NCBI GenBank assembly: GCA_024291935.2
Contig: CM044316.1
Coordinates: 77,020,501 to 77,084,500 of the forward strand
Length of the DNA: 64,000 bases
From: Okapia johnstoni
Lineage: Eukaryota > Chordata > Mammalia > Artiodactyla > Giraffidae
Direction of reading: 5' to 3'
Shown here piece by piece: positions 35,531 to 46,539 of this stretch. The number at the start of each line of letters is the position of its first letter. Position 1 is the stretch's first letter. Both the position numbers and the translations under genes were made by a program. The notes below the pieces were generated by a model. It did not search any database. It was given only the letters and a program-made list of their open reading frames with translations, and was not told where the DNA came from.

Positions 35531-36933
35531 ACCTTCTGAATTGAACAATTCTGACCCTCCTGGGCATGGGTTTGCCATTGGGTTACTTATCTTTTTAAGC
35601 GGCAGTGTTTTATATAAAATAAATACATTTTATTTAAATATATTTTTACATAAATGGAGTTTCTTTATTTCAAGGTAGAATTGTATGTAACTATGCCATT
35701 TAGTCAGTTGGAGTTAGTTCAGCTGTTCTTCATACCATAACATTAAAGGCTATAGAGATGCGATAGTTCTAACACTCTTAGAAAGAGCTTAAAAACTGCT
35801 AGGATAATATATACTGACATAATTTGTATGCTGTACAATTCTATTGCTGTCATATAGCCAAAGCCACCATTTCTTTTTTCTAAAATGTCTTAGGACATGA
35901 GAAAATTAGGTGATCTCTAAAAGACAGATAATGTATGGTAGGGCAGATTGGTAGGGCATAATATATGGTAGGGCATATATGGTAGGGCATATGGTAGGGC
36001 ATTGAGGAACACTACATTTATATCATTAGTACATGTTGTATCTTTATATCATTAGCAAATTGCAGGCTTAATAAATATTTGAAGATGGAAAGATGGAAGA
36101 AGCCATGGAAGGTGTTTACTAAAGGTAAAATATCATCATGCTAAAATGAGGTTTACTTGGATGAGCTGGACATATTATGAATTTTTAAGACAGGTTGGTT
36201 GCCATCACCCTAAAATATTATAAGGTGGCACTATTTAGAATTATTGCCAATCCCCAATTTACTAACTCAGAATGCATTTCTTCATATCTCTAGGATATAT
36301 TTGAACCAAATCTATACAGATGATGGTTGAAAAAAAAAATTCATCCATAGTGAAAAACACAGGAATAGCACTGCAATACTAATTTAAAAATATATAAAGA
36401 CATAATAGAAAGTAACAAGACAACCATAGTTTTTGTTTGCTTGTTTCAAGGATGCTTTGTTTCATGAAAAACAGGATTATTTTTGTAAGGAAGTAGGTAG
36501 AAAATTTTCAGGAGATTCTGAAGTGTGTTTTTAAATGATTTAGAAGTTGAGACAGTGATCTCTAGGGGTAATTCTCTTTGAAAATATTTCTAAGGAAATC
36601 TGGAAAAAATGTATGTTTCTCAAGGGAAAAAAATTGTTTTAGGTTGTTGAGAAAAATAGAAAAAGATTTAATGATCACCAAGAGATGAATAAGAAATAGA
36701 ATGGTTGGGTCAGCTGCTCTCCTATGTTAGTGATCAGGTACTACTGTTGTCAGGGGTTCCTAACTATTATCCTAACTTAAGCAGACCCCATCAGAAGACC
36801 ATATGTACCTTATCAATGGAATAAATCATATATTTTTATATATCATTACATAGCTTTTAAACAATGATGATAGAATAGCCATACATTTTATCATCAAACT
36901 AAAAAAACTGGGGGAGAGCAAAGAGATGCTATT
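35531..36933. other. Unique AT-rich sequence with a small tandem repeat
   Basis: Apart from the tandem repeat at 35934-36003, no gene or clear repeat is visible. Confidence 0.5.
35934..36003. repeat. Short minisatellite, ~5 copies of TATGGTAGGGCA-type unit
   Basis: The core GGTAGGGCA occurs five times within 70 bp, with spacers of different length, read directly. Unit lengths vary between about 11 and 17 bp. Confidence 0.85.
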
Positions 36934-36945
36934 AAAAATGATCAT

Positions 36946-37230
36946 GGACTTCCCTGGTGGTTCAGTGGTTAAGCATCCACCTGCCAGTGCAGGGGACAAG
37001 GGTTGAATACCCGGTCCGGGAAGATCCTACATGCCGCAGAACAGTTAAGCTCATGTGCCGCAACTACTGAAGCCCTCGCACCTAGACCCCACTCTCTGCA
37101 ACAAGAGAAGTCATCACAGTGAGAAGCCTGTGCACCACAACAAAGAGCAGGCCCAGCTCACCGCAACTAGAGAAAGCCCTTGCTCAGTAATGAAGACCCA
37201 GTGTAGCCAAAAATAAAAAAATATTAAAAA
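36946..37230 (+). mobile_element. CHR-type tRNA-Glu SINE
   Basis: Head 'gacttccctggtggttcagt', body 'tgccgcaactactgaag', 'caacaagagaag', 'cagtgtagccaaaaat', A-rich tail. Flanked by a 12-bp duplication with one mismatch (36934-36945 and 37231-37242). Confidence 0.9.
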
Positions 37231-37329
37231 AAAAATAATCATAGGAAAAGTGATATAAATCAGACTGATTCAAGCACACCAGGACTCATAAAACATTATA
37301 AGCTATATATTCGAGATTGTTAAGTTTGT

Positions 37330-37860
37330 AGAAGTATAGGATGTAGATCAACTTCATTAGATTATGCCAAGGTGTTTTCTAAAGTGACTGTGCAGTTTAT
37401 CACATCTTCATCAAGTCTTGGTATTTCAGTGCCTTTACATTTTACCAGCATAACGTTTGTAAAATATATTTCATTGTGATTAAACTTGGCATATCCCTTA
37501 TCACTAATAAAGTTGAACATCTTTTCATAAGTTTATTGGCTGTTTATTTTTCCTCACCTGTGAAATGTCTGCTAATGTCTTTTACCTTTTTCTCCAGTAG
37601 ATTGTTTGTCTTTTCATATTGGTTTAATGTTTTCAGGTTCTAGATGCTATCCTTTATTAGGTATATGTGTTTCCAAAGGTCTTCTCCCAGTTTGTGATGT
37701 AACATTCCCAGTTTTGGGGGGGGGGGGGAACCTTGTGATAAACTAATATGATCATATTTATCATGATTTATTATTTTGATGTATTGATTAAGAATCTATT
37801 CCTATGCAGAGATTACATACTGGTTTCTAAAAGTACTGAAGTCCTGCATTTCACACTGAA
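37330..37860 (-). mobile_element. Old L1M-type LINE fragment
   Basis: Inverted L1 wording in order: 'aaggtgttttctaaagtgac', 'gaacatcttttcataagttt', 'gaaatgtctgctaatgtctt', 'tgtttgtcttttcatattgg', 'ccaaaggtcttctcccag'. Contains a G13 run at 37716-37728. Confidence 0.75.
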
Positions 37861-38350
37861 CTCCTCTGGCTGGCTGGAATTGACTTTTGCATGTGGTGAG
37901 GGGACATCTTAGGAGGAAGGGTGGGAGGCAGCTGCCCCTAACTTAGTGACATTCTGAGATCCTACTACACGTCCTCTGAGGACAGCAGGCAGAGTAGACT
38001 AGGACAGAGTCATGCCTGAGCAAGCTGAGAAGAGCTTGCCCTAGTGACTCCTGCCAGTAGAGCAGACTCTGTGCAGGGTCTCCAATTGGTCTTGCTGCCT
38101 ATGCAGGCCTCCAGGTTTGTTGCCTTTTCTACTCATGATAGCCTGAACAAACCCAAGGAGGCCACTGGGCAATGTAGATAACCTATCATCCCCACAAAAT
38201 ACATGCCCAGTACTCTGCCTGTTCACATCTCTAGATATATGCTCTATCACTTTGGTCTCTGAAGATTTTCCTTCTTAAATTATCCATGCATTTGAAAGTA
38301 TGCTTTTTATGTTTTATCCAGTATTTTAAATGTTCTTCCCTAAGAAGTGT
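37861..38350. other. Unique sequence
   Basis: No gene or repeat recognised. Confidence 0.5.
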
Positions 38351-38358
38351 GCTACGAA

Positions 38359-38575
38359 TATTTATCTTCCCTGGTGACTCAGTGGTAAAGAATCCTCCTG
38401 CTAATATAGGACACGTGGGTTCGATCCCTGAGTTGGGAAGATCCCCTGGAGTAGGAAATGGCAACCCACTCCAGTATTCTTGCCTGAGAAATCCCATGGA
38501 CAGAGGAGCCTGGCAGGCTGCAGTCCACGGGGTCACAAAGAGTCGGGCATGACTTAGCAACTAAACAGCAACAAT
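38359..38575 (+). mobile_element. Bov-tA SINE
   Basis: Full-length head ('ttccctggtgactcagtggt'), B-box-like 'gggttcgatccctgag', tail ending 'ctaaacagcaacaa'. No clear target duplication seen. The frames on both strands here are shadows. Confidence 0.92.
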
Positions 38576-39155
38576 GAAACTACTCATCCAAGTTGCTTGC
38601 AACAGACGTCAGTAGTGTAGCTTCAAAGTGCTTGAAGTGGAGTCTAGGCTGAATGAAACTTGAAACAAAGTGTATGCTAAAGGTGTCACCATAGTCACTG
38701 TCTTATAAAAAGGACAAGTGATGCTCAGAGATATTAAATTTCTTTGCCAACATGGCTCTAATTTTGTTTCTGAGAACACTACTTTTATTTTTTATTTCTG
38801 TCCAGTTTCTTAGCAATGGCAATGGTATGTTCCCCTCAGAATCTTTGCAATGCCTTTTCCCAACCTTCTGACAAAACTCATTTTAGTGAAAGACCGTTCC
38901 CTGAATTATTGTCTGTAGCCATATATAAAGAGAAAAAGAAGAAAGAATAGAAAATTTCTGATTATCAGTAATTAAGTGCTAATTACAATTGGATAACAAA
39001 CACTAAAATTTAGTCAGAATAATCGACTAAAACATATTTTTGTGTTCATATGCTTAATGGGAAATATAACTCTATCTCAGAAAATTAAATTTTTGAACGC
39101 AATACATTATGTATCTACTCTATTTTATCATCATTATTTGGAGGATTTTTTCCCC
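38576..39155. other. Unique AT-rich sequence
   Basis: No gene or repeat recognised. Confidence 0.5.
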
Positions 39156-39167
39156 CTTTCTCTCATA

Positions 39168-39298
39168 TGTGCTTAGTTGCTCAGTCATGTCTGACTCTTT
39201 GTGACCCCATGGACTGTAGGCAACCAGGCTTCTCCTGTACATGGGATATTTCAGGCAAAAATATTGGAGTGGGTTGCCATTTTCTTCCTCCAGGGGAT
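39168..39298 (-). mobile_element. Bov-A-type SINE, head missing, 12-bp TSD
   Basis: Inverted BovB-related half of Bov-tA ('gctcagtcatgtctgactct' to 'ttgccattttcttcctccag'). A perfect 12-bp duplication CTTTCTCTCATA lies at 39156-39167 and 39299-39310. Confidence 0.93.
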
Positions 39299-39334
39299 CT
39301 TTCTCTCATAATCAAGTTACATAAAGGATATTTT

Positions 39335-39800
39335 CTTAGATTGGGTTTTCAGGAAACAGATTTGAGATGGATATTTGCCTGCAGAAAATGTATTGGGGAA
39401 TGCTTTGAAGCACAATACAGAAAGGGAAAAAGGAAAGAATTGGTCAGAAAGAAGTGTTAAAGTAAAAGGCAATTGCGGTAGAAGCCTTAGCTTTTCCTGT
39501 GGTGAACTCTAGCTATAATGGTCTTTCAGAGTGGTCCTGAATTGAGGCAAGGGGACTAAGGCCCTGTCCCCACTGACCCAGTCATGAGATGAGGGGGCAG
39601 TGGAACTGGGGATAGAGCCAACCATAGGCAAAGCAGCCGTCCTTGGACAAGGACAGTTCCTGCAGACGGGATTCATCTCTGAACAGTGGCAACCAAGACT
39701 CTCAGTAGCTGGGATGACATACGCCTGGCTCCTAATAGTGGGGTGGGAGGAATCTCCCTTGGGAGGAATATGGGCATCCTACCAGGGCACTTTTTATTTT
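39335..39800 (-). mobile_element. ERVL-type LTR relic, minus strand
   Basis: 'caggaaacagatttgagatg' then 'gcctgcagaaaatgtattgg' is the inverted 3' part of LTR16/LTR33/MLT2-like ERVL LTRs (their poly(A) and U5 region). The remainder to about 39800 is more diverged. Boundaries are approximate. Confidence 0.5.
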
Positions 39801-40114
39801 CAATAAGAAGTATAGTAGGTTCTAAGCAGCCAGTGTTTTCTGACACTGACTTTTCTGCTGACTGACTTATTTTAAGGTACTCCAAAAATCAAACACATTT
39901 CTCTATTTATCTCAAATATTAAGGAAATTTAAAAATTACCAAAACAAAAGTGACTAGAAATTCAGAAATTGGAACATTTGTGTGCTTTGGCTTTTGTTTT
40001 TTTGATGAAGTTTCAAGTTACTTTTTTAATTTTACAAATGAGGATATTCAATTTTAAAAACAGTACTAAAAATAATACAAATCAGAGAAAAATTTAAAGA
40101 CACTTCCAATGACA

Positions 40115-40545
40115 TCTGTAGTGAATGCTGTGGTGTGCTGCCAGAATCCCCCTCCAAGACCATGACCTCTATCCACTATCAGCCAGGATGTTGGCTATGG
40201 AATGTTTGCAAGTAGGTTTTCTTCTGGAAATTGCCTTTGATGGAAGAAAGTCACCTGCCCAAAACTTTACTTCATCTTTAAAGATACTCTTGATTTAGCA
40301 TCTGGTTAAAATCTTGGCCTGGCTGCCTCAAATTAGGACAGCTCTGAAAAAACCATCCCAGCTCCAGAGCTCCCCGCATAATCAGCTGAGATCGTTCTCA
40401 CAACTACATCACAGATCAATATCTCCTTTGGCCCAATCCTGTTCCCCTTGCACTTCTCCACATATCTTATACCCAAGAACACTGACCAGTTAACTTCCTA
40501 AATACATATCTCTGTCGAGTCTTTTTTCCAGGGAATTTGATCCAG
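40115..40545 (+). mobile_element. ERVL-type LTR relic, plus strand
   Basis: 'gccccttgcacttctccac'-like wording, 'accagttaacttcctaaata' and 'tctctgtcgagtcttttttc' lead to a 'cagggaatttgatcca' end, the same LTR 3' region as at 39335 but in the opposite orientation. Directly downstream lies ERV internal sequence, so this is plausibly its 5' LTR. Diverged; boundaries approximate. Confidence 0.5.
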
Positions 40546-40870
40546 AATTAGTACTAAGAATAATCGCAGGAAGCAGACTCTAAGATAAAATGTTTGAGTT
40601 GGATCATCCTTTGGCCAACTGGTATACGGACCCTGTCCCTGGGGCTAGGTGGATTCCTGATATCTCCCAGCATGCTGTAACACTTCCAATGCTTTTACTT
40701 TCACCAATGACAAACAGGTAGAAGGGAATGTATCGATGTGGGCAATATCTCAGGTATTTTAGAAGTCTGGAGGCTTTAGTAATGAAGGTTATAATGAAAA
40801 GCTAAGGCTAATTAATCATTAATTTAAGGAAAAGTGGGAAGATAAGAAATGGGCTGGTTAGAGGGACACT

Positions 40871-42062
40871 CAGTTCAGTTCAGTTGTCAGTCGTGTCCAA
40901 CTCTTTGAGACCCCATGGACTGCAGCACGCCAGGCCTCTCTGTCCATCACCAACTTCTGGAGTTTACTCAAACTCATGTCCATCGAGTCAGTGATGCCAT
41001 CCAACCATCTCATCCTCTGTCGTCCCCTTCTCCTCCTGCCTTCAATCTTCCCCAGCATCAGGGTCTTTTCCAATGAGTCAGTTCTTCACATCAGGTAGCC
41101 AAAGATTTGGAGCTTCAGCTTCAGCATCAATCCCTCCAATGAATATTCAGGATCGATTTCTTTGGGGATGGACTGGTTGGATCTCCTTGCAGTCCAAGGG
41201 ACTCTCAAAAGTCTTCTCCAACACCACAGTTCAAACGCATCTTCTTTGGCACTCAGCTTTGTTTACGGTCCAACTCTCACATCCATACATGACCACTGGA
41301 AAAAAAAAAACAGCATTGACTAGACAGACCTTTGTCGATAAAGTAATGTCTCTGCTTTTTAATATGCTGTCTAGGTTAGTCATAGCTTTTCTTCCAAGGA
41401 GCAAGCATCTTTATATTTCATGGCTGCAGTCACATCTGTAGTGATTTTGGAGCCCCCAAAAATAGTCTGTCACTGTTTCCATTGTTTCTCCATCTATTTG
41501 CCTTGAAGTGATGGGACCAGATGCCATGATCTTAGTTTTTTGAATGTTGAGTTTTAAGCCAGCTTTTTCACTCTCCTCTTTCACTTTCATCAAGAGGCTC
41601 TTTAGTTCTTCTTCACTTTCTGCCATTAGGGTGGTGTCATCTGCATATCTGAGGTTATTGATATTTCTCCCAGCAATCTTGATTTCAGCTTATGTTTTAT
41701 CCAGTCTGGCATTTCGCATGATGTACTTTGCATATAAGTTAAATAAGCAAGGTGACAATATATAACCTTGATGTGCTCCTTTCTCAATTTGGAACCAGTC
41801 CATTGTTCCATGTCCTGTTCTAACTGTTGCTTCTTGGCCTGCATACAGATTTCTCAGGAGGCAGGTAAAGTGGTCTAGTATTCCCATCTCTTTAAGAATT
41901 TTTCCATTGTTTGTTGTGGTCCACACAGTCAAAGGCTTTGGCATAGTCAGTAAAGCAGAAGTAGATGTTTTTCTGGAACTCTCCTGCTTTTTTGATGATC
42001 CAACAGATGTTGGAATTTAATCTCTGGTTTCTCTGCCTTTTCTAAATCTAGCTTGAACATCT
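40871..42062 (-). mobile_element. BovB LINE, RT to 3' end, with filler at its 5' junction
   Basis: Inverted BovB from the CAGTT terminus to the RT region coding 'DVQA', with stops and small indels. The inverted text includes the region of the YADD box near 41636-41650. Flanked by a perfect 10-bp duplication GAGGGACACT at 40861-40870 and 42107-42116. Between the BovB 5' edge (about 42062) and the right duplication lies 44 bp of non-BovB filler containing two copies of a 16-bp motif. Confidence 0.93.
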
Positions 42063-43221
42063 GTAATCATTGAAAAGATTCTAGAAAAGTCATTGAAAAG
42101 ATTCTTGAGGGACACTAGACTCATTGAAAACATCAGTGGTGACTGTTGTCTGCAGGCCAGGGCTAAGGTAAGAGATGCTATTATAGCACTTCTCTCTCTG
42201 AAAGTGATAGAGATGATAGATACCAGTAGGAATGATGAGGATTATAACAGCGGCCAAGTGGTGATGATGCTGAAGCATCAGAAGCAAGTGGGGGTTATAA
42301 TCACAATGAGTGGGAAATTGCTCAAAAGGAGCTGTGGAGATGTTCAGAGAACATGGCATTCCTAAAGGAAAGTCATGGGAAGTAACAAGTATACTTCTTC
42401 ATATATACAACTAAAAGAAATCAAGGATGGATAATTAAGAGGCTTAGGACAGCTGCCCTAGTAAAAGCCCAGTTTGTAGACCTGAGTCAGTCCTAGACCT
42501 AAAATCCAATGACTAAAAGAGATGCTGGGTCCCTGGGAGAACTTTGCAACATCATAGCAAGTTTCTATGGTATTCCCTGATTAAAAGGACCTAGAACAAT
42601 TTACTCAGATTACCAGAAACTTGGAAAAGAGAAATACTCATATTTTTTGAGAACTGCTAGGCAAAGGACCAAATTAACATTGCTAACCAAAGGCCCAGAG
42701 TCATCATGGCCCCTGTTAGAGCGAAGATGTATGGAAGCCAGATAGTAAGCAAAGTCCTGACCCAAGTTTGGCTTACAGCAGGTCCACTAGGTCCATAGGG
42801 GTCATTCCCTGGGTCTCCAGAGGTATAACTGGAATTAAAATATTTCCATATCTGGTCCTTAGCATACAGGTTAAAACCTATCATAGGAGAAAAAGCCCAG
42901 TGAAAATCTGTGTAACTTCCCCTCCGCAGCTAAAAATTTCATTCTGGTGGTAGTGGAGAGGTTAGTACCATCATTATAGACCTAAAGACTGCAGAGGCAG
43001 TGGTCACCATCACTGTCCATTTAAATTCACGGTATCCATAATGAATTCCACAAAGTCAGACAGATCCTTTACATGACATTTGACTACCAAAAACCTAACC
43101 AATCGCAGTTACTGTGCCAGACATGGTATGTTTACTACAGCAGACTAATATAGCCTCAGGTACAAACTATGCAGACATTGATCTAGCAAATGTGACCTTT
43201 TCTATTCCTATCAGGAAAAAG

Positions 43222-43450
43222 GATCAATTGGTCTAGTGATTGAAAATCTGCATTCCAAAGCAGGGCACTCAGGTTCATCCCTAGTCAGGGAAATAAGATC
43301 CTACATGCCCTAGGGCAATTAAGCCCTTGAGGAGAAACTGAAGAGAAGCCAGTGACCCGCAACAAAAGAAAAAAAAGATCCCACATGCCACAGCTAAGAG
43401 CCCATGTGGCCAAAAACAAATGAATGAATGAATGAATATTTTTTTTTTTA
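43222..43450 (+). mobile_element. CHR-type SINE, diverged
   Basis: 'ggtctagtgattgaaaatct', 'ggttcatccctagtcaggga', 'gatcctacatgcc', 'gatcccacatgccacagc' and an (AATG)n tail at 43420-43437. Interrupts the ERV remnant; an AGGATCA-type repeat on both sides (about 43211 and 43459) may be its duplication. Confidence 0.75.
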
Positions 43451-43530
43451 AAGCAAAGAGGATCATAAGTAGTTCATATTCATGTCAGATGGACAACCAC
43501 ACACATTTAATCTCCTCCACGGGTATGTTA

Positions 43531-43742
43531 GGGGCTTCCCTGGTGGCTCAAATGTGGGAAGACATGTGGGAGACCCAGGTTTGATCCCTGGGTTGGGAAG
43601 ATCCCCTGGAGAAGGGAATGACTACTCACTCCAGCATTCTTGCCTGGAGAATTCGATAGACAGAGGAGCCTGGTGGGCTACAGACCATGGGGAGGCAAAG
43701 AGTCAGACACAGTTGAATGACGAACGCTTTCACTTTCAAAGC
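43531..43742 (+). mobile_element. Bov-tA SINE
   Basis: 'gggcttccctggtggctcaa', a short deletion in the head, 'ggtttgatccctgggttggg', then the BovB-type tail. Flanked by TATGTTA at 43524-43530 and 43743-43749; the ERV frame continues across the empty site. Confidence 0.92.
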
Positions 43743-43910
43743 TATGTTAACTCTGCGCCCTCAGTCATAATACAGTCCAAATGAATCTTCTGGATCATCT
43801 GGACATTTCACAAAACATCACATTGGCCCACGATATTGATGACATGTTCATCAGATCAGACGAGCAAGAATTGGCAAGTGGAGGCCTTGCTAAGACACAT
43901 GTGTCCCAGA

Positions 43911-43968
43911 GTTAGTCAGTCTCTCAGTCGTGTCCAACTCTTTGTGACCTCATGGACTGTAGGCCAGG
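43911..43968 (-). mobile_element. Bov-tA/BovB 3' fragment, ~58 bp
   Basis: 'gtcagtctctcagtcgtgtc' to 'ccatggactgtaggcc'-like wording is the inverted shared 3' end of Bov-tA and BovB, inserted within the ERV remnant. Confidence 0.8.
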
Positions 43969-44230
43969 GAGTGGAGGATAAACCTTACAAAGATTCAGGG
44001 ACTTCATACAGAAGTGAGGCTTGAAGGGGATCCAGTGGTCTGGAACATTCCCTCAAAAATAAAACACGAATTATTCCATCACAGTGTTCCCAACCACAGA
44101 GAAAGAAGAATGGCAGTGGGAATGCCTCTTCAGGTGCCGGAGGTAGCATATTCCAAGCTCTGAGTGACAGACTCAATGACATGAAAGGCAGCCAGTTCTG
44201 ACTGTGACTGAGGACAGCAAACGACCCTGT

Positions 44231-45699
44231 AGCGCCACCAGCCGCAGGCAAGCAGCTTGCCTTCACAGGTGGTGTGACCTGGTAGGCCTCATGGCATTAA
44301 ATTTTCTCAAGATTTGAAGCAGTTCTAAAAATTAACATGATTTTTGCAGTAATTCAATATAGGTAAGTCAGACAGCACTGGTTGCTTAAACCCTGCTACC
44401 ATCCTTCATGTTTAACACTTGGCTACTGGAAAGAAAGACATTTTCCACGTTGGAACTGACGTGATCACTAGCCTCCATCTATATGAGGACAATGTCTAGA
44501 TAATGAATACAAATAGTCATAAATGAAGGGATTTCTCATAAGCTCTCAGAAGCCAAAATAATCACTTGAAAAATGAAGGATTTGATTAACTACAGAGCTA
44601 TTTCCTCCACATAAAACTATAGTTTTTAACTGTTATACCTCATAAGAACCTTCAAGGTCATCTAGTCCAAGGCTTTAAATTGTACAAATGAAGAAACTGA
44701 GGCAAAAAAAAAAAAGATTAAGGAATTTGTCTAATATATTTTCGATTTAAATTTTACCAAAGCCTAATTTACATCCAATTATATTCTCATAAAACTAAGT
44801 CTAATCAATTCCATATTTAACAATTAAAAACCAAAATCAATCAAATCTAAAATGCAATCATGTAAAAGAGAGTCATATATTAAATCATAAAAAATAGAAC
44901 AGGTGATTAAACAAGGAGTCATTTGCCCAGCCATCTCCTTATCTGGAAACATAGTTCACGCATCACGTGGTCCTAAGTCTTTATTTCCTCTAACAAAATC
45001 CTTTACACAAACTCATAATGACACAAAGTTGCTGAAATTTATGTCCACATTTCCCCTGATTAATTTATAGACTGAACATTATCACTTTTAATGACTTTAT
45101 GAGACTGGTATTTTTATGGCTAGAAAAGGCCTCAAGGTTATCTTTTGTGTTATAGAATTTGGTCTTTAAGCTCTACAAATCCAAACTTGATGATCTGATG
45201 AGCCAGAGGGAAAAATAACTTACTCCTCCCAAACCTATATAAAGCTAATGGCTGCCATGAAAGTCAGAAATCATTCAAGCAAAGGTTTTTGTTGATCAAG
45301 TCCTACAGACTCTTTTTAATACTAATATCACTTGGCCTCTTCCCTTAAACTTGGGTGCTCCCACTCCTTGACTTAATTAATCACCCTCCTAATTTCCTTT
45401 CTACGGCTCTATTTCTTCTCAGCCTCCTTTACATCACCTGTGCTTAGCCCTTAAACATTAGAATGCCTAAGGATTCTATCCTTGTCTTCTTCCTACTTCA
45501 CATCTTATAACAGGTTCTTTAAAGAAGCAGGTACGAATTTGAATATTTCCGCTAACACCTAACTCAGATTCAGCATTCCCTTCAATTTTGAAAGCATACA
45601 ATAAACCATGGTAATACTGCAATCACTATCACTCTGTAAACATTTTTTAAAAATATCGTGTTGAACTTGCTTCAGAGATCTCAGAGTAGCATTCATAAT
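44231..45699. other. Unique AT-rich sequence
   Basis: No gene seen. 44640-44760 has the old-repeat phrase 'aaggtcatctagtccaagg', then 'atgaagaaactgaggc' and an A12 run (low-confidence MIR-like relic). Around 45050-45110 several homeodomain-core AT motifs cluster, without further support. Confidence 0.5.
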
Positions 45700-46350
45700 C
45701 ATTATCTACTTCAAACATTCTGTAGGAGAAACCATCACATAAAGACATGAGAGAGCACGAGAATCAGGAAGGAACCGAGTTTCATGGAAGCAGATGGAGC
45801 AAAGAGTGTAACACTTCTTAGAAGCATTTGGGAATGTGTTACAGAAGTGACACAGGACCCTGACCTTGAAAGATGAATAGGGGTTGTTCAGATGAGAAAA
45901 GGGAGGGAGGCTTTTCCCAACAGAACAAACCTATCAAGGACCCTGAGTTGTGAAAGAGAGGGATGAACAGTTCTGTTCCATAGGAGCACAGCATGTGAGT
46001 GAGTGAACGAGGAAGTTGAGTGAGTGAGAAAAGGGAAGGGATGGGTGAGGCAGATGATCAAGCTGAGAAGATAGATGGGAGAAGAGTTGTGAAAGCTGGG
46101 GCATGCTATGCTAAGACCTTCAGATCTCCTCCTACAGGTGATAATAAACCAAAGGTTTTAGGCAGAAATTCAGTATTTTAACTATTTTAAAGTGCTAAAG
46201 CTAACATCAATATGGGGGGAAATATGGAGACTAGTGAAAGGGCTATTGCAATAGTTTCTTTGACAGATGTGAAGTGTTGCCTTGGGTGATAAGAAAGCAG
46301 TAAAAGTAAAAAACTGGATTACTTTTCTGGCTTAGATGATGTGGTAATGG
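45700..46350 (-). repeat. Possible old L2-like LINE relic
   Basis: Phrases such as 'cttttcccaacagaacaaac', 'gagtgagtgaacgagg' and 'gggctattgcaatagtttct' echo the inverted LINE relic at 26566-27300. Strongly diverged and GA-rich. Confidence 0.35.
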
Positions 46351-46539
46351 CAATGCCACGAATGAAAAGAGAGAATGTAGGAATATGAACACAAAATCTT
46401 AATATAAAAAGAAGATTGTAACTTTGGTTATGATTATTGAGCTTCATGCAACAAAGAACAGTGGCTCAACACAAAGGAAGTTTTATTTTCCTCATTAAAC
46501 AAGAAGTTTGGAGGTAAGCAGCCACTGGCACTTTTTCAG

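Larger units (their letters stand above)
40546..44230 (+). mobile_element. Ruined endogenous retrovirus internal region (pol remnant)
   Basis: A degraded ERV, probably ERVL-like. The clearest part is reverse transcriptase: around 43783-43860 one frame reads as the RT core, with a D-I-D-D box at 43832-43843 where the family normally has an aromatic residue first. A connection-domain-like part follows to about 44200. Weaker blocks at 42940-43217, 43452-43530 and 43969-44200 continue it. Stops and frameshifts are frequent and no gene is intact. It is split by BovB (40871-42062), a CHR SINE, a Bov-tA and a Bov fragment. The segment 40546-40870 after the LTR has no assignable protein. No 3' LTR was found. 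Not capable of function. Confidence 0.6.

Noticed and set aside
42090..42365. Complementary 89- and 90-codon frames as a small gene
   Set aside because: They overlap on opposite strands in the debris of the ERV remnant next to the BovB filler; no recognisable protein.
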